This document shows, piece by piece, positions 1-6,249 of a DNA stretch of 9,010 nucleotides (position 1 is the first letter of the stretch; every line of letters begins with the position of its first letter). This DNA is from RAM1 sp943372585 (GTDB lineage: Bacteria; Pseudomonadota; Gammaproteobacteria; Burkholderiales; Burkholderiaceae_C), in contig CALRZF020000136.1 of the NCBI GenBank assembly GCA_943372585.1, forward strand, positions 1-9,010. Direction: 5' to 3'. Made by a program: the position numbers and the translations under genes. The notes below the pieces were generated by a model. The model had not been told where the DNA came from, did no database searches, and worked only from the letters and a program-made list of their open reading frames with translations.

Positions 1-22
1 ATCCCTGTGGCGCGCCCCAATG

Positions 23-50
23 AAAAAGGACGGCTTGCGCCGTCCTTTTT
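23..50 (-). terminator. Intrinsic terminator downstream of glnA
   Basis: A perfect 12-bp inverted repeat has arms at 23-34 (AAAAAGGACGGC) and 39-50 (GCCGTCCTTTTT), separated by a TTGC loop. Read on the minus strand it gives a GC-rich stem ending in a run of T, beginning 21 bases after the glnA stop codon. Because the stem is flanked by A on one side and T on the other, it could also stop transcription arriving from the left on the plus strand. Whether another gene follows glnA cannot be seen, as the window ends here. Confidence 0.9.
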
Positions 51-71
51 GAAGCCATTGGCTGTACGGAT

Positions 72-1487
72 TTACAGCGAATAGTACATGTCGTATTCCA
101 CCGGGTGCGGCGCCATGCGGAAACGCGTGACTTCCTGCATCTTCAGCTCAATGTAGGCGTCGATCATGGAATCGGTGAACACACCACCCTTGGTCAGGAA
201 GCCGCGGCCCTTGTCCAGGTATTCCAGCGCCTGGTCCAGGCTGTGGCACACAGTGGGCACCTTCGCGTCTTCTTCGGGCGGCAGGTGGTACAGGTCCTTG
301 GTGGCGGCTTCGCCCGGATGGATCTTGTTTTCCACGCCGTCCAGGCCAGCCATCATCAGGGCCGAGAAGGCCAGGTACGGGTTGGCCGAAGGATCGGGGA
401 AGCGCGCCTCGATGCGGCGGCCCTTGGGGTTGGCCACGAACGGGATGCGGATCGAAGCGGAACGGTTGCGCGCGCTGTAAGCCAGCTTCACCGGGGCTTC
501 GAAGCCAGGGACCAGGCGCTTGTAGCTGTTGGTGCCGGGGTTGGTGATGGCGTTCAGGGCACGGGCGTGCTTGATGATGCCGCCGATGTAGAACAGCGCA
601 AAGTCAGACAGGCCGGCGTAGCCGTCGCCTGCGAACAGGTTCTTGCCGTCCTTCCAGATCGACTGGTGCACGTGCATGCCCGAGCCGTTGTCGCCAGCGT
701 AGGGCTTGGGCATGAAGGTCGCAGTCTTGCCGTAGGCATTGGCCACGTTCCACACCACGTACTTCAGGACCTGGGTCCAGTCAGCGCGCTCAACCAGCGT
801 GCTGAAGCGCGTGCCGATTTCGTTTTGACCTGCGCCCGCCACTTCGTGGTGGAACACTTCGACCGGGATGCCCAGCGATTCGAGAATCAGGGACATCTCG
901 GCGCGCATGTCTTGCGTGCTGTCGACCGGGGGCACGGGGAAGTACCCGCCCTTGACGGTCGGACGGTGGCCGCGGTTGCCGCCTTCCAGGACCTTGCCGG
1001 AGTTCCAGGGGGCTTCGTACTCTTCGATCTCGAAGCCGACCTTGCCGGGCTCGTTGCTCCAGCGCACGCCGTCGAAGATGAAGAATTCGGGTTCCGGTCC
1101 GAAGTAGGCGGTGTCGCCCAGGCCGGATGCCTTCAGGTAAGCCTCGGCGCGGCGCGCGATGGAACGCGGGTCGCGGTCATAGGCCTTGCCGTCGCTGGGC
1201 TCGACCACGTCGCACTGCAGGAACAGCGTGGACTCTTCAAAGAAGGGGTCGATGTTGGCGGTGTTCGGGTCGGGCATGAGCTGCATGTCCGAGGCTTCAA
1301 TGCCCTTCCAGCCGGCAATGGACGAACCGTCGAAGGCATGGCCGGACGTGAACTTGTCTTCGTCAAAGGCGGACACAGGCACGGTCACGTGCTGCTCCTT
1401 GCCACGGGTGTCGGTGAAGCGGAAGTCAACGAACTTGACCTCGTTTTCCTTCACCATCTTCATCACGTCTGCGACGGTCTTTGCCAT
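72..1487 (-). CDS. glnA: Type I glutamine synthetase, GSI-beta (EC 6.3.1.2)
   Basis: This enzyme makes glutamine from glutamate, ammonia and ATP in the cytoplasm, as a dodecamer, and is the main entry point for ammonium assimilation. The protein is 471 residues, close to the usual 469. Visible signatures are FDGSSIAGW (52-60), PEPEFFIF (131-138), the HHEVAGAGQNEI glutamate/metal region (213-224), GDNGSGMHVHQS (265-276), NPGTNSYKRL (316-325) and ARFPDPSANPYL (361-372). Tyr400 in DLYHLPPEE matches the tyrosine adenylylated by GlnE in enterobacterial GSI-beta, so post-translational control is expected. The reading frame is open 34 codons further upstream, but ATG at 1485-1487 is chosen because it has an AGGAG ribosome site 7 bases before it, begins the conserved MAKTVADV sequence, and lies downstream of the sigma-54 promoter, which falls inside the longer frame. 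Transcription is likely controlled by NtrC. ntrB and ntrC often follow glnA in related bacteria, but that side is outside the window. Confidence 0.98.
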   Translation of the reverse strand: MAKTVADVMKMVKENEVKFVDFRFTDTRGKEQHVTVPVSAFDEDKFTSGHAFDGSSIAGWKGIEASDMQLMPDPNTANIDPFFEESTLFLQCDVVEPSDGKAYDRDPRSIARRAEAYLKASGLGDTAYFGPEPEFFIFDGVRWSNEPGKVGFEIEEYEAPWNSGKVLEGGNRGHRPTVKGGYFPVPPVDSTQDMRAEMSLILESLGIPVEVFHHEVAGAGQNEIGTRFSTLVERADWTQVLKYVVWNVANAYGKTATFMPKPYAGDNGSGMHVHQSIWKDGKNLFAGDGYAGLSDFALFYIGGIIKHARALNAITNPGTNSYKRLVPGFEAPVKLAYSARNRSASIRIPFVANPKGRRIEARFPDPSANPYLAFSALMMAGLDGVENKIHPGEAATKDLYHLPPEEDAKVPTVCHSLDQALEYLDKGRGFLTKGGVFTDSMIDAYIELKMQEVTRFRMAPHPVEYDMYYSL

Positions 1488-1494
1488 CAGGTTT

Positions 1495-1499
1495 CTCCT
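1495..1499 (-). promoter_or_regulatory. glnA ribosome binding site
   Basis: AGGAG on the minus strand lies 7 bases before the ATG at 1485-1487. It decides the start, against an in-frame ATG 102 bases upstream that would give 34 extra residues with no resemblance to glutamine synthetase. Confidence 0.9.
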
Positions 1500-1536
1500 G
1501 GTTGGATGGTTGTTAAAAAGATTGACGATTGCAGAA

Positions 1537-1552
1537 TGCAGTTTTTGTGCCA
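1537..1552 (-). promoter_or_regulatory. Sigma-54 (RpoN) -24/-12 promoter of glnA
   Basis: The minus strand reads TGGCAC-AAAAA-CTGCA. It has GG (1551-1550) and GC (1539-1538) separated by exactly 10 bases, as in the consensus TGGCACG-N4-TTGC. It resembles the well-known glnAp2 promoter of enteric bacteria. The predicted transcription start is near 1526, giving a leader of about 40 bases before the glnA ATG. Sigma-54 promoters need an activator, and an NtrC-type site lies upstream. I saw no convincing sigma-70 promoter for basal expression. Confidence 0.9.
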
Positions 1553-1642
1553 AAGCTGGTGCATCCGGGGCGCTCGCAACGCTGGGCATTGTGCCCCGAG
1601 TTCAGGCGTTTACCGCTGGGAACCCCTTAAATTTGGACAATA

Positions 1643-1659
1643 CGCACCATTAAAGGGCA
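1643..1659 (-). promoter_or_regulatory. Possible second, degenerate NtrC site
   Basis: On the plus strand the 17-mer starts with CGCACC and ends with AGGGCA. Compared with TGCACC-N5-GGTGCA, the left half matches 5 of 6 and the right half 4 of 6. Its centre (1651) is about -125 from the predicted sigma-54 start and 26 bp from the strong palindrome. Enteric glnA also carries a strong and a weaker paired site, but with different spacing, so this is tentative. Confidence 0.4.
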
Positions 1660-1666
1660 TTCCCAG

Positions 1667-1687
1667 ATTGCACCGTCTTGGTGCAAT
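1667..1687 (-). promoter_or_regulatory. NtrC enhancer palindrome upstream of glnA
   Basis: A perfect inverted repeat has arms ATTGCACC (1667-1674) and GGTGCAAT (1680-1687) and a 5-base spacer. It contains the full TGCACC-N5-GGTGCA consensus for NtrC (GlnG). Its centre at 1677 is about 150 bp upstream of the predicted sigma-54 start. In Escherichia coli the glnA enhancers lie at roughly -140 and -108, so the geometry fits activation by DNA looping. It begins 4 bases past the stop codon of the upstream gene. It could form an RNA hairpin in read-through transcripts, but no T-run follows, which argues against a terminator. Confidence 0.85.
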
Positions 1688-1691
1688 GATT

Positions 1692-2546
1692 TCATCGCAC
1701 CAACTCGGGGCCCAGCCGTGCGCCAAAGCCCTTCAGGCCTGACAGCAGGACGGGGTAGGCGCCAGCGACGGCATCCGGCCCCCCCTTCACCCCCAGCTCG
1801 ATGTGGCGGCCGTATTCAGGGTGGTCAACGCTGGGCAGGCTGAAGACCTTGATGCCGGGGTGAATGCGCTCGATGTCTTCCATCAACGGTGTCAGCGTCG
1901 CTTCCATCGCGCCAAACACGATGACGGACTTTTCCACCCAGGCCGCCTGGCGGAACAGGTGGCTGTACTGCGTGTCCAGCACCCATTCGACCATCGGCCA
2001 GGCCATGACGGGAAAGCCGGGCACAAAGTGCACATGGCCCACGCTGAAGCCCGCAATCTTGTTGTACGGGTTGGGAATGAGGCGGGCACCGGCGGGGAAT
2101 ACGCCCATGTTCAGGCGATGGATGTTGTCAGCGCGGTCGGGCTCATACGGCACGCCCTGCTCGCGCGCGGTGTCCTGCATGCGTTCGCGGATCAGCGCCT
2201 CGGCACCCGGGTGCAGTTGCAGGCCCACGCCCAGCGCCCTGGCTGCGCACTGGCGCGTGTGGTCGTCCGGCGTGGCGCCGATGCCCCCGGTGGAAAACAC
2301 CAGGCCGCCGCCATCAAATGCCCGCTTGAGCGTGGCGGTGATGCGCTCGGGCGAATCGCCCACGTATTCGGCCCAGGCCAGCGACAGGCCGCGCGCAGCC
2401 AGCAGCTCAATGATCTTGCCCATGTGTTTGTCAGCGCGCTTGCCCGACAGGATTTCGTCGCCGACGATGATGAGGCCGATGTCGGCCGCTGAGGTACCTG
2501 CCTGGGTTTCAGGCAGGGGGTGGGAGTTCTGGTTTTGCGGGGTCAT
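1692..2546 (-). CDS. MoCF/CinA N-terminal-type domain protein (competence/damage-inducible protein A family)
   Basis: The 284-residue protein has the fold signatures of the molybdopterin-binding (MoaB/Mog/CinA N-terminal) family: GDEILSGK at 29-36 and TGGIGATPDDHT at 86-97. It continues with PNPYNKIAGF (158-167) and PGFPVMAW (176-183), which correspond to the later CinA-type motifs. The C-terminal CinA amidase domain is absent, so this is a stand-alone domain like many proteins named competence/damage-inducible protein A. Its substrate is unknown; family relatives bind molybdopterin or hydrolyse nucleotide-type substrates, and neither can be assigned here. The ATG at 2544-2546 lies 38 bases inside the preceding EI24 gene and has no strong ribosome site. 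No later ATG, GTG or TTG precedes the conserved core, so the overlap appears real and suggests translational coupling. The first 20 residues are polar, proline-rich and outside the fold. Confidence 0.85.
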   Translation of the reverse strand: MTPQNQNSHPLPETQAGTSAADIGLIIVGDEILSGKRADKHMGKIIELLAARGLSLAWAEYVGDSPERITATLKRAFDGGGLVFSTGGIGATPDDHTRQCAARALGVGLQLHPGAEALIRERMQDTAREQGVPYEPDRADNIHRLNMGVFPAGARLIPNPYNKIAGFSVGHVHFVPGFPVMAWPMVEWVLDTQYSHLFRQAAWVEKSVIVFGAMEATLTPLMEDIERIHPGIKVFSLPSVDHPEYGRHIELGVKGGPDAVAGAYPVLLSGLKGFGARLGPELVR

Positions 2547-3405
2547 CTGCCAATGCTAGCGGTTCGGGTGCGGGCATGACGGCAGGCGTTGCGGCCAGCA
2601 CAGCAGCGGCCTCTTGCGCGCGCAGCTTTTCCAGCGCCGCCAGGCAATAGTGCGAAAACCAGAGCGATGAAAACGCAAACACCAGCGTGTAGATCCAGAT
2701 CGCCACCGGCACCAGGATGACGAATGCTGCTGCAAACAAGGCGCCGGACGCCCACACGATGCTGGGCGCCGCACCCAGGTAGCCCGTGACGATGCCGATG
2801 CCCAGCAGCGATGCCTTGTGGCGGCGAAAGATTTCACGGCGTTCAGCAGCGCTGGCATGGTCCGCCAGCGCATCAAAGGTCATCACCCGGTAGGTGAGCC
2901 AGCCCCAGATCAGCGGCGGCAGCACCAGGATGAGGGGCGGCACCAGCCACAGCGGCAGGGACACCACCAGCGCCACCGCAGCCAGCAATGTGGAGCCCAG
3001 CGACCAGAGGATGCTCATCAGGATGGAGCCGCCCTTTTTGCGCTCCAGCGTGGCAAAACGGCGCTCGGCCACCATGGCCACCAGTGAAGGCGTCATGGCC
3101 ACAGCCACGATGATCAGCGACAGCAGCACGATGACAGGCGTGACGGCAAAGATCACGATCAGCGGCGCCAGGACCGCCAGCAGGTTGCCCAGCCCCATGC
3201 CCTGCAGCCAGGTGGCGAAGCTGCTGAACAGGTCCGACGATTCCAGGACAGCGCGCACGCCGTCAATCGCAGGCTGCCAGTACAGGTAGCCCAGCCCCAG
3301 CGACAGCGCCACCATCAGCACCAGCGGCAGGAACGACAGCGCGATCACGCGCGGGTGCACGCAGTAGGCTGCAGCACGCCAGAAAGAATCAAGAAGCAGG
3401 CTCAT
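2509..3405 (-). CDS. EI24/CysZ-type integral membrane protein
   Basis: This is a 298-residue, very hydrophobic inner-membrane protein. Hydrophobic segments lie at about 21-41, 74-104, 133-170, 200-218 and 221-250. The N-terminal pattern SFWRAAAYCVHPRVIALS is typical of betaproteobacterial proteins carrying the EI24 domain, the family that includes the sulfate transporter CysZ. No cysteine or sulfate genes are nearby, so sulfate transport should not be assumed. The C-terminal tail (about 268-298) is rich in alanine and proline, lies outside the membrane core, and its last codons overlap the start of the MoCF-domain gene. Its start is 28 bases after the stop of the desaturase gene, consistent with one operon. 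No strong ribosome site is visible. Family assignment is fairly sure; the function is not known. Confidence 0.85.
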   Translation of the reverse strand: MSLLLDSFWRAAAYCVHPRVIALSFLPLVLMVALSLGLGYLYWQPAIDGVRAVLESSDLFSSFATWLQGMGLGNLLAVLAPLIVIFAVTPVIVLLSLIIVAVAMTPSLVAMVAERRFATLERKKGGSILMSILWSLGSTLLAAVALVVSLPLWLVPPLILVLPPLIWGWLTYRVMTFDALADHASAAERREIFRRHKASLLGIGIVTGYLGAAPSIVWASGALFAAAFVILVPVAIWIYTLVFAFSSLWFSHYCLAALEKLRAQEAAAVLAATPAVMPAPEPLALADDPAKPELPPPA

Positions 3406-3433
3406 GCCGCCAAGGATAGCGCCTTGGCGCCGC

Positions 3434-4390
3434 TCAGGCCCGTCCCGCCAGCCGCTTCAACCCCAGCCATTGCTGCGACCAGAAACCGCGGCCGTAATCG
3501 CGCCCTTCTTCCACCTGGTCGCGAATGCCCGTGGGGTCGTAGCGCTGCTCGAAGTTGACGGTGCGAAACAGCATGTCCCACCAAGGCAGCAGCACGCCGA
3601 AGTTGTAGCCGCCCAGCGTACCCCGGCCCGCCGTTTCGTGCCCGATTCCCACGCTGTGGTGAAGGCGGTGATAGCGCGGGCTGATCCAAAGCCGCTCGCC
3701 CACCGGGCCGAACCACAGGCGCAGGTTGGCGTGCTGGAAGCTTTCGCTGAGCTGGGTGAACGCCACCACCGCCACAAACTGGCCGGGCGGCACACCGATG
3801 CCCTGCGCCAGCAGCACCAGCAGCGTGTCGCGCAGCACATCGTCCAGCAGGTGGTTGCGGTTGTCGCTCCACATCGTCATCTGGCGCTGCGAGTGGTGCA
3901 GCGAGTGCAGGCTCCACCACCAGTTGAAGCCATGCTGGCCGCGGTGGATCCAGTAGTCGGCAAAGTCAAACACGATGAGGTAGATGGCAAAGCTGACCAG
4001 CGCGATGTCGGTCACGCCGGGCCACAGCTCGTCCAGGTGCAGCGTGGGCACACCCGCCACACGCAGCGCACCGAACAGTTCGTCAAACACCGGCTCCAGC
4101 GTGAAGAACAGCACCAGGCGAAACACGCCCAGGCGGTGAATCAGCGTGTACAGGATGTCCGTGCGGATGGCGCGGCGGTCCGTCACAGGCTCCACCGGCC
4201 GCCAGCGCTGCAGCGGGGCTATCACCGCCAGCATCAGCGCGATCTGGACCAGCCCGACGAGCAGCCAGCCGGTGGCGACGTAGCCGTCTTCCAGCAGATT
4301 GCCCAGGCCCAGCATGAACATCAGGGGTTGCACAACGCCCTCAAACAGCCATTGCTGCGCAGCAGAAAAAGCAGTGTCCAGCCAGTCCAT
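3434..4390 (-). CDS. Sterol desaturase/fatty acid hydroxylase family membrane protein
   Basis: This 318-residue membrane protein belongs to the fatty acid hydroxylase superfamily, which uses a di-iron centre held by histidine clusters to hydroxylate or desaturate lipids. The clusters are H149-x3-H153 (HRGQH), H162-x2-H165-H166 (HSLHH) and H241-x2-H244-H245 (HRLHH), with further histidines at 180, 220 and 251. Hydrophobic stretches lie near 41-60, 127-147 and 187-213. All expected metal ligands appear present, so it is probably active; the lipid substrate is unknown and need not be a sterol. Its ATG is 6 bases after the stop of the deacetylase-like gene. A TAGG ribosome-site match overlaps that TAG stop and sits 5 bases before the ATG, indicating tight coupling. 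Confidence 0.9.
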   Translation of the reverse strand: MDWLDTAFSAAQQWLFEGVVQPLMFMLGLGNLLEDGYVATGWLLVGLVQIALMLAVIAPLQRWRPVEPVTDRRAIRTDILYTLIHRLGVFRLVLFFTLEPVFDELFGALRVAGVPTLHLDELWPGVTDIALVSFAIYLIVFDFADYWIHRGQHGFNWWWSLHSLHHSQRQMTMWSDNRNHLLDDVLRDTLLVLLAQGIGVPPGQFVAVVAFTQLSESFQHANLRLWFGPVGERLWISPRYHRLHHSVGIGHETAGRGTLGGYNFGVLLPWWDMLFRTVNFEQRYDPTGIRDQVEEGRDYGRGFWSQQWLGLKRLAGRA

Positions 4391-4396
4391 GCGTGC

Positions 4397-5239
4397 CTAG
4401 CCGCGCGCGGCAATCCAGGCTTTGTAGGCCGGGTGCTCACGCAATGTTTCAAAGCAGAAGCCACGCGCCTTCAGCCCCGTGATGAGCGGCTCGAGCACGG
4501 CGGGCGCCCAGGGGTCCTTGCGCGACCAGATGCCCAGGTGGGCCATCAGGATGTCACCGCTTTGGATGTCGCGCAGCGCCTTGTCGCGCAACGCGTCGTT
4601 ACTGAAGCGCTCGCTGGGCAACTCGTCGCCCAAAAAGCCAGCGCTGGCCCAGCCCACGTGTTCGTAGCCGCAAGCGCGCGTGGCGCCCAGAAAGCGCGCA
4701 GAGGTCTTGCCACCCGGCGCCCGGAACAGGGGCAGCGGCTTTTTACCCGTTACGTCTTGCAGGCGCTGCCCGGCCTGCTGGATCTGCGCGCAGTACTGCG
4801 CAGCACTCCATTCAAGATCGCGCCCGGCCTGCTCACCGGCTGAAGCACGAACCCGAAAGCGCGGCGGCTCGCCGGGCAGGTCTGCGCGCCAGTAAACATG
4901 GTCCCAGGTATGGGATGCGAATTCATGGCCTTCAGCGGCGCGCGCCTTCCACCACGGCGCCCAATGGTCGCCCAGGCTGCCGTCCCCGGTTTTCGTGCGC
5001 TCGTGGGCGCCAAAGAACGTGACGCGCACCTGCTGACGGCGCAGCACGTCAGCGATCAATGGAGCCACTTCCATGTGGCCGGTGTCAAAGGTGAGGTACA
5101 GCGGTTTGGCGCAGGCTTGGGGCTGTGCCAGGGCTGTGCCCGCTGCGCACAGGGCCGCTATCGCACCAGCGCGCCACAAGGCGCGATCAGCGCGGTACGT
5201 GATCAAGCGTCCAGACACCATGCGGCGATTTTCCGACAT
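4397..5239 (-). CDS. Exported polysaccharide deacetylase-like protein (NodB homology, carbohydrate esterase 4)
   Basis: This 280-residue protein has an N-terminal signal or anchor (hydrophobic core about 22-38, ending ALAQ), so it should act in the periplasm or at the membrane. NodB-domain motifs appear in order: TFDTGH (50-55), SHTWDH (109-114, with H110 and H114), RAPGG (173-177) and a late LMAH (231-234). Family members remove acetyl groups from N-acetylated sugars in glycans using a metal ion. The usual TFDDG is TFDTG here: the catalytic Asp52 is kept, while the metal-binding Asp is Thr53. The start is uncertain. ATG at 5239 overlaps the upstream gene by 53 bases, ATG at 5221 (residue 7) by 35, and neither has a good ribosome site. 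The target glycan cannot be told from sequence. Confidence 0.87.
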   Translation of the reverse strand: MSENRRMVSGRLITYRADRALWRAGAIAALCAAGTALAQPQACAKPLYLTFDTGHMEVAPLIADVLRRQQVRVTFFGAHERTKTGDGSLGDHWAPWWKARAAEGHEFASHTWDHVYWRADLPGEPPRFRVRASAGEQAGRDLEWSAAQYCAQIQQAGQRLQDVTGKKPLPLFRAPGGKTSARFLGATRACGYEHVGWASAGFLGDELPSERFSNDALRDKALRDIQSGDILMAHLGIWSRKDPWAPAVLEPLITGLKARGFCFETLREHPAYKAWIAARG

Positions 5240-6173
5240 TGACCTGGCGCACGATTTTTTTCTGCTCGGTGTCGATCACCGTCAGCTTGCGCGCCCAGCG
5301 CGATGTGACCAGCAGCAGCTTGCCACCGCCCATGACGTCGATACAGTCCGGCCCGCCCGGCGCAGCGAAACTGCCCGTTACCTCAAAGGTCTGCATGTCC
5401 AGCTTGCTGATGGTGTTGGCCACGCGGTTGCTCACATACACATGCCGGCGGTCGCCCGCGGCACGGAATGCGTGTGCGCCGTCGCCGGTCTTGACCTTGC
5501 GCACGGACTTGGGCTCCTTGCCGCTCACGTCGAACACTTCCACGCTGTCGCTGCCGGTCAGGCCGACCAGCACATGCCGGTCATCGGGCGTGCCGTAGAC
5601 ATCGGCGGGCATCGGCCCGGTCTTGATGCGCCATTTCTGCGTCTGCGTGGCCAGGTCGATGGCCACGAGTTCGTCGCTGTCCTGCATCGACACATAGACC
5701 GCACTGCTCTTGCTGTCGATCCACAGGTGGCTGGGTGTTTTTCCGGTGGAAATGCGCTTGGCCAGCACCATGTCCTTGCCGTCCCAGCGGTAGATGTCCA
5801 CATGGTTCAGGCGGTTGGCCGCCGTGACGAACCACTTCATGTCCGGCGAAAACCGCAGGTGATAGGGGTCCAGGATGCCGCGCACCGTGCGCTGGATCTC
5901 TGCCGTGCGGGGATCGATGAATGTCAGCGAATCGCCCAGCGCATTGGCAATGATCAGCGACTTTTCGTCCGGCGTGAGGTACAGGTGGTGAGGCTCCTTG
6001 CCCGTGGCGATGCGCTTCGTTTCCTTCCACGTCGCAGGATCAATGACGCTGACGCTGGCATCCAGCGAATTGAGCACAAAAATGGGAGGCGTCTGCGCGG
6101 CGGCAGGCAGGCAAAAAGCAGGCAGCACAAAGGCGACAAGCGCGGCCAGACGGGGAAAAAAGTTCACAGACAA
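5187..6173 (-). CDS. Exported YncE-like YVTN-type beta-propeller protein
   Basis: The protein has up to 328 residues, with a signal peptide (hydrophobic core about 8-25, likely cleavage after PAAA or PAAAQ). The mature part is built of repeated blades of about 40-45 residues of the form S-V-ID-T-G-PH-L-SPD-L-V-N. Examples are 35-77, 78-120 and the last blade at about 294-326, which ends GKSPHGVW. This is the seven-bladed YncE/YVTN propeller pattern found in secreted and periplasmic proteins that often serve as binding or scaffold modules. No catalytic residues are recognisable. There is no ATG start: the frame begins with TTG at 6171-6173, with GTG at 6165-6167 (residue 3) as an alternative, and a stop codon lies just upstream. 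It is the first gene of the leftward cluster and overlaps the deacetylase-like gene, suggesting the two are made together. Confidence 0.87.
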   Translation of the reverse strand: MSVNFFPRLAALVAFVLPAFCLPAAAQTPPIFVLNSLDASVSVIDPATWKETKRIATGKEPHHLYLTPDEKSLIIANALGDSLTFIDPRTAEIQRTVRGILDPYHLRFSPDMKWFVTAANRLNHVDIYRWDGKDMVLAKRISTGKTPSHLWIDSKSSAVYVSMQDSDELVAIDLATQTQKWRIKTGPMPADVYGTPDDRHVLVGLTGSDSVEVFDVSGKEPKSVRKVKTGDGAHAFRAAGDRRHVYVSNRVANTISKLDMQTFEVTGSFAAPGGPDCIDVMGGGKLLLVTSRWARKLTVIDTEQKKIVRQVNVGKSPHGVWTLDHVPR

Positions 6174-6249
6174 ACCAGTTCAGGGGCTAACCCGCAAGTG
6201 TAGCCGCCCCCCTGTAGCCCTAAGGGTGGCTTCCCGTAACATCGCTTGC
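6174..6249. promoter_or_regulatory. Divergent promoter region between the propeller gene and the hydrolase gene
   Basis: This 76-bp gap separates two genes read in opposite directions, so promoters for both must lie here or nearby. Weak -10 candidates are TAACAT at 6237-6242 (plus strand) and TACACT at 6202-6197 (minus strand). Neither has a good -35 at normal spacing. A small imperfect dyad (AGCC 6216-6219 and GGCT 6228-6231) lies between them and could be an operator, but four-base arms are weak evidence. Confidence 0.35.

Noticed and set aside
1488..1589. 34-codon N-terminal extension of glnA
   Set aside because: It contains the sigma-54 promoter, has no family similarity, and the internal ATG at 1487 has a good ribosome site.
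1635..1640. TTGTCC as a -35 box for a second glnA promoter
   Set aside because: No acceptable -10 lies 16-19 bases downstream on the minus strand.
105..1742. Open frame of 545 codons on the plus strand opposite glnA
   Set aside because: It is a shadow of glnA codon bias in GC-rich DNA. The product resembles no family I know, is rich in His, Val, Arg and Gly, and runs through the glnA promoter.
3404..4843. Plus-strand open frame of 479 codons opposite the desaturase and deacetylase-like genes
   Set aside because: It spans two well-supported genes on the other strand and has shadow-type composition rich in Gln, His, Arg and Val.
5073..6203. Plus-strand open frame of 376 codons opposite the propeller gene
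   Set aside because: The opposite strand encodes clear beta-propeller repeats and a signal peptide; this frame shows no domain.
5998..6249. Upstream extension of the hydrolase frame
   Set aside because: It overlaps the propeller gene's signal-peptide region, and the hydrolase fold begins only after the ATG at 6250.
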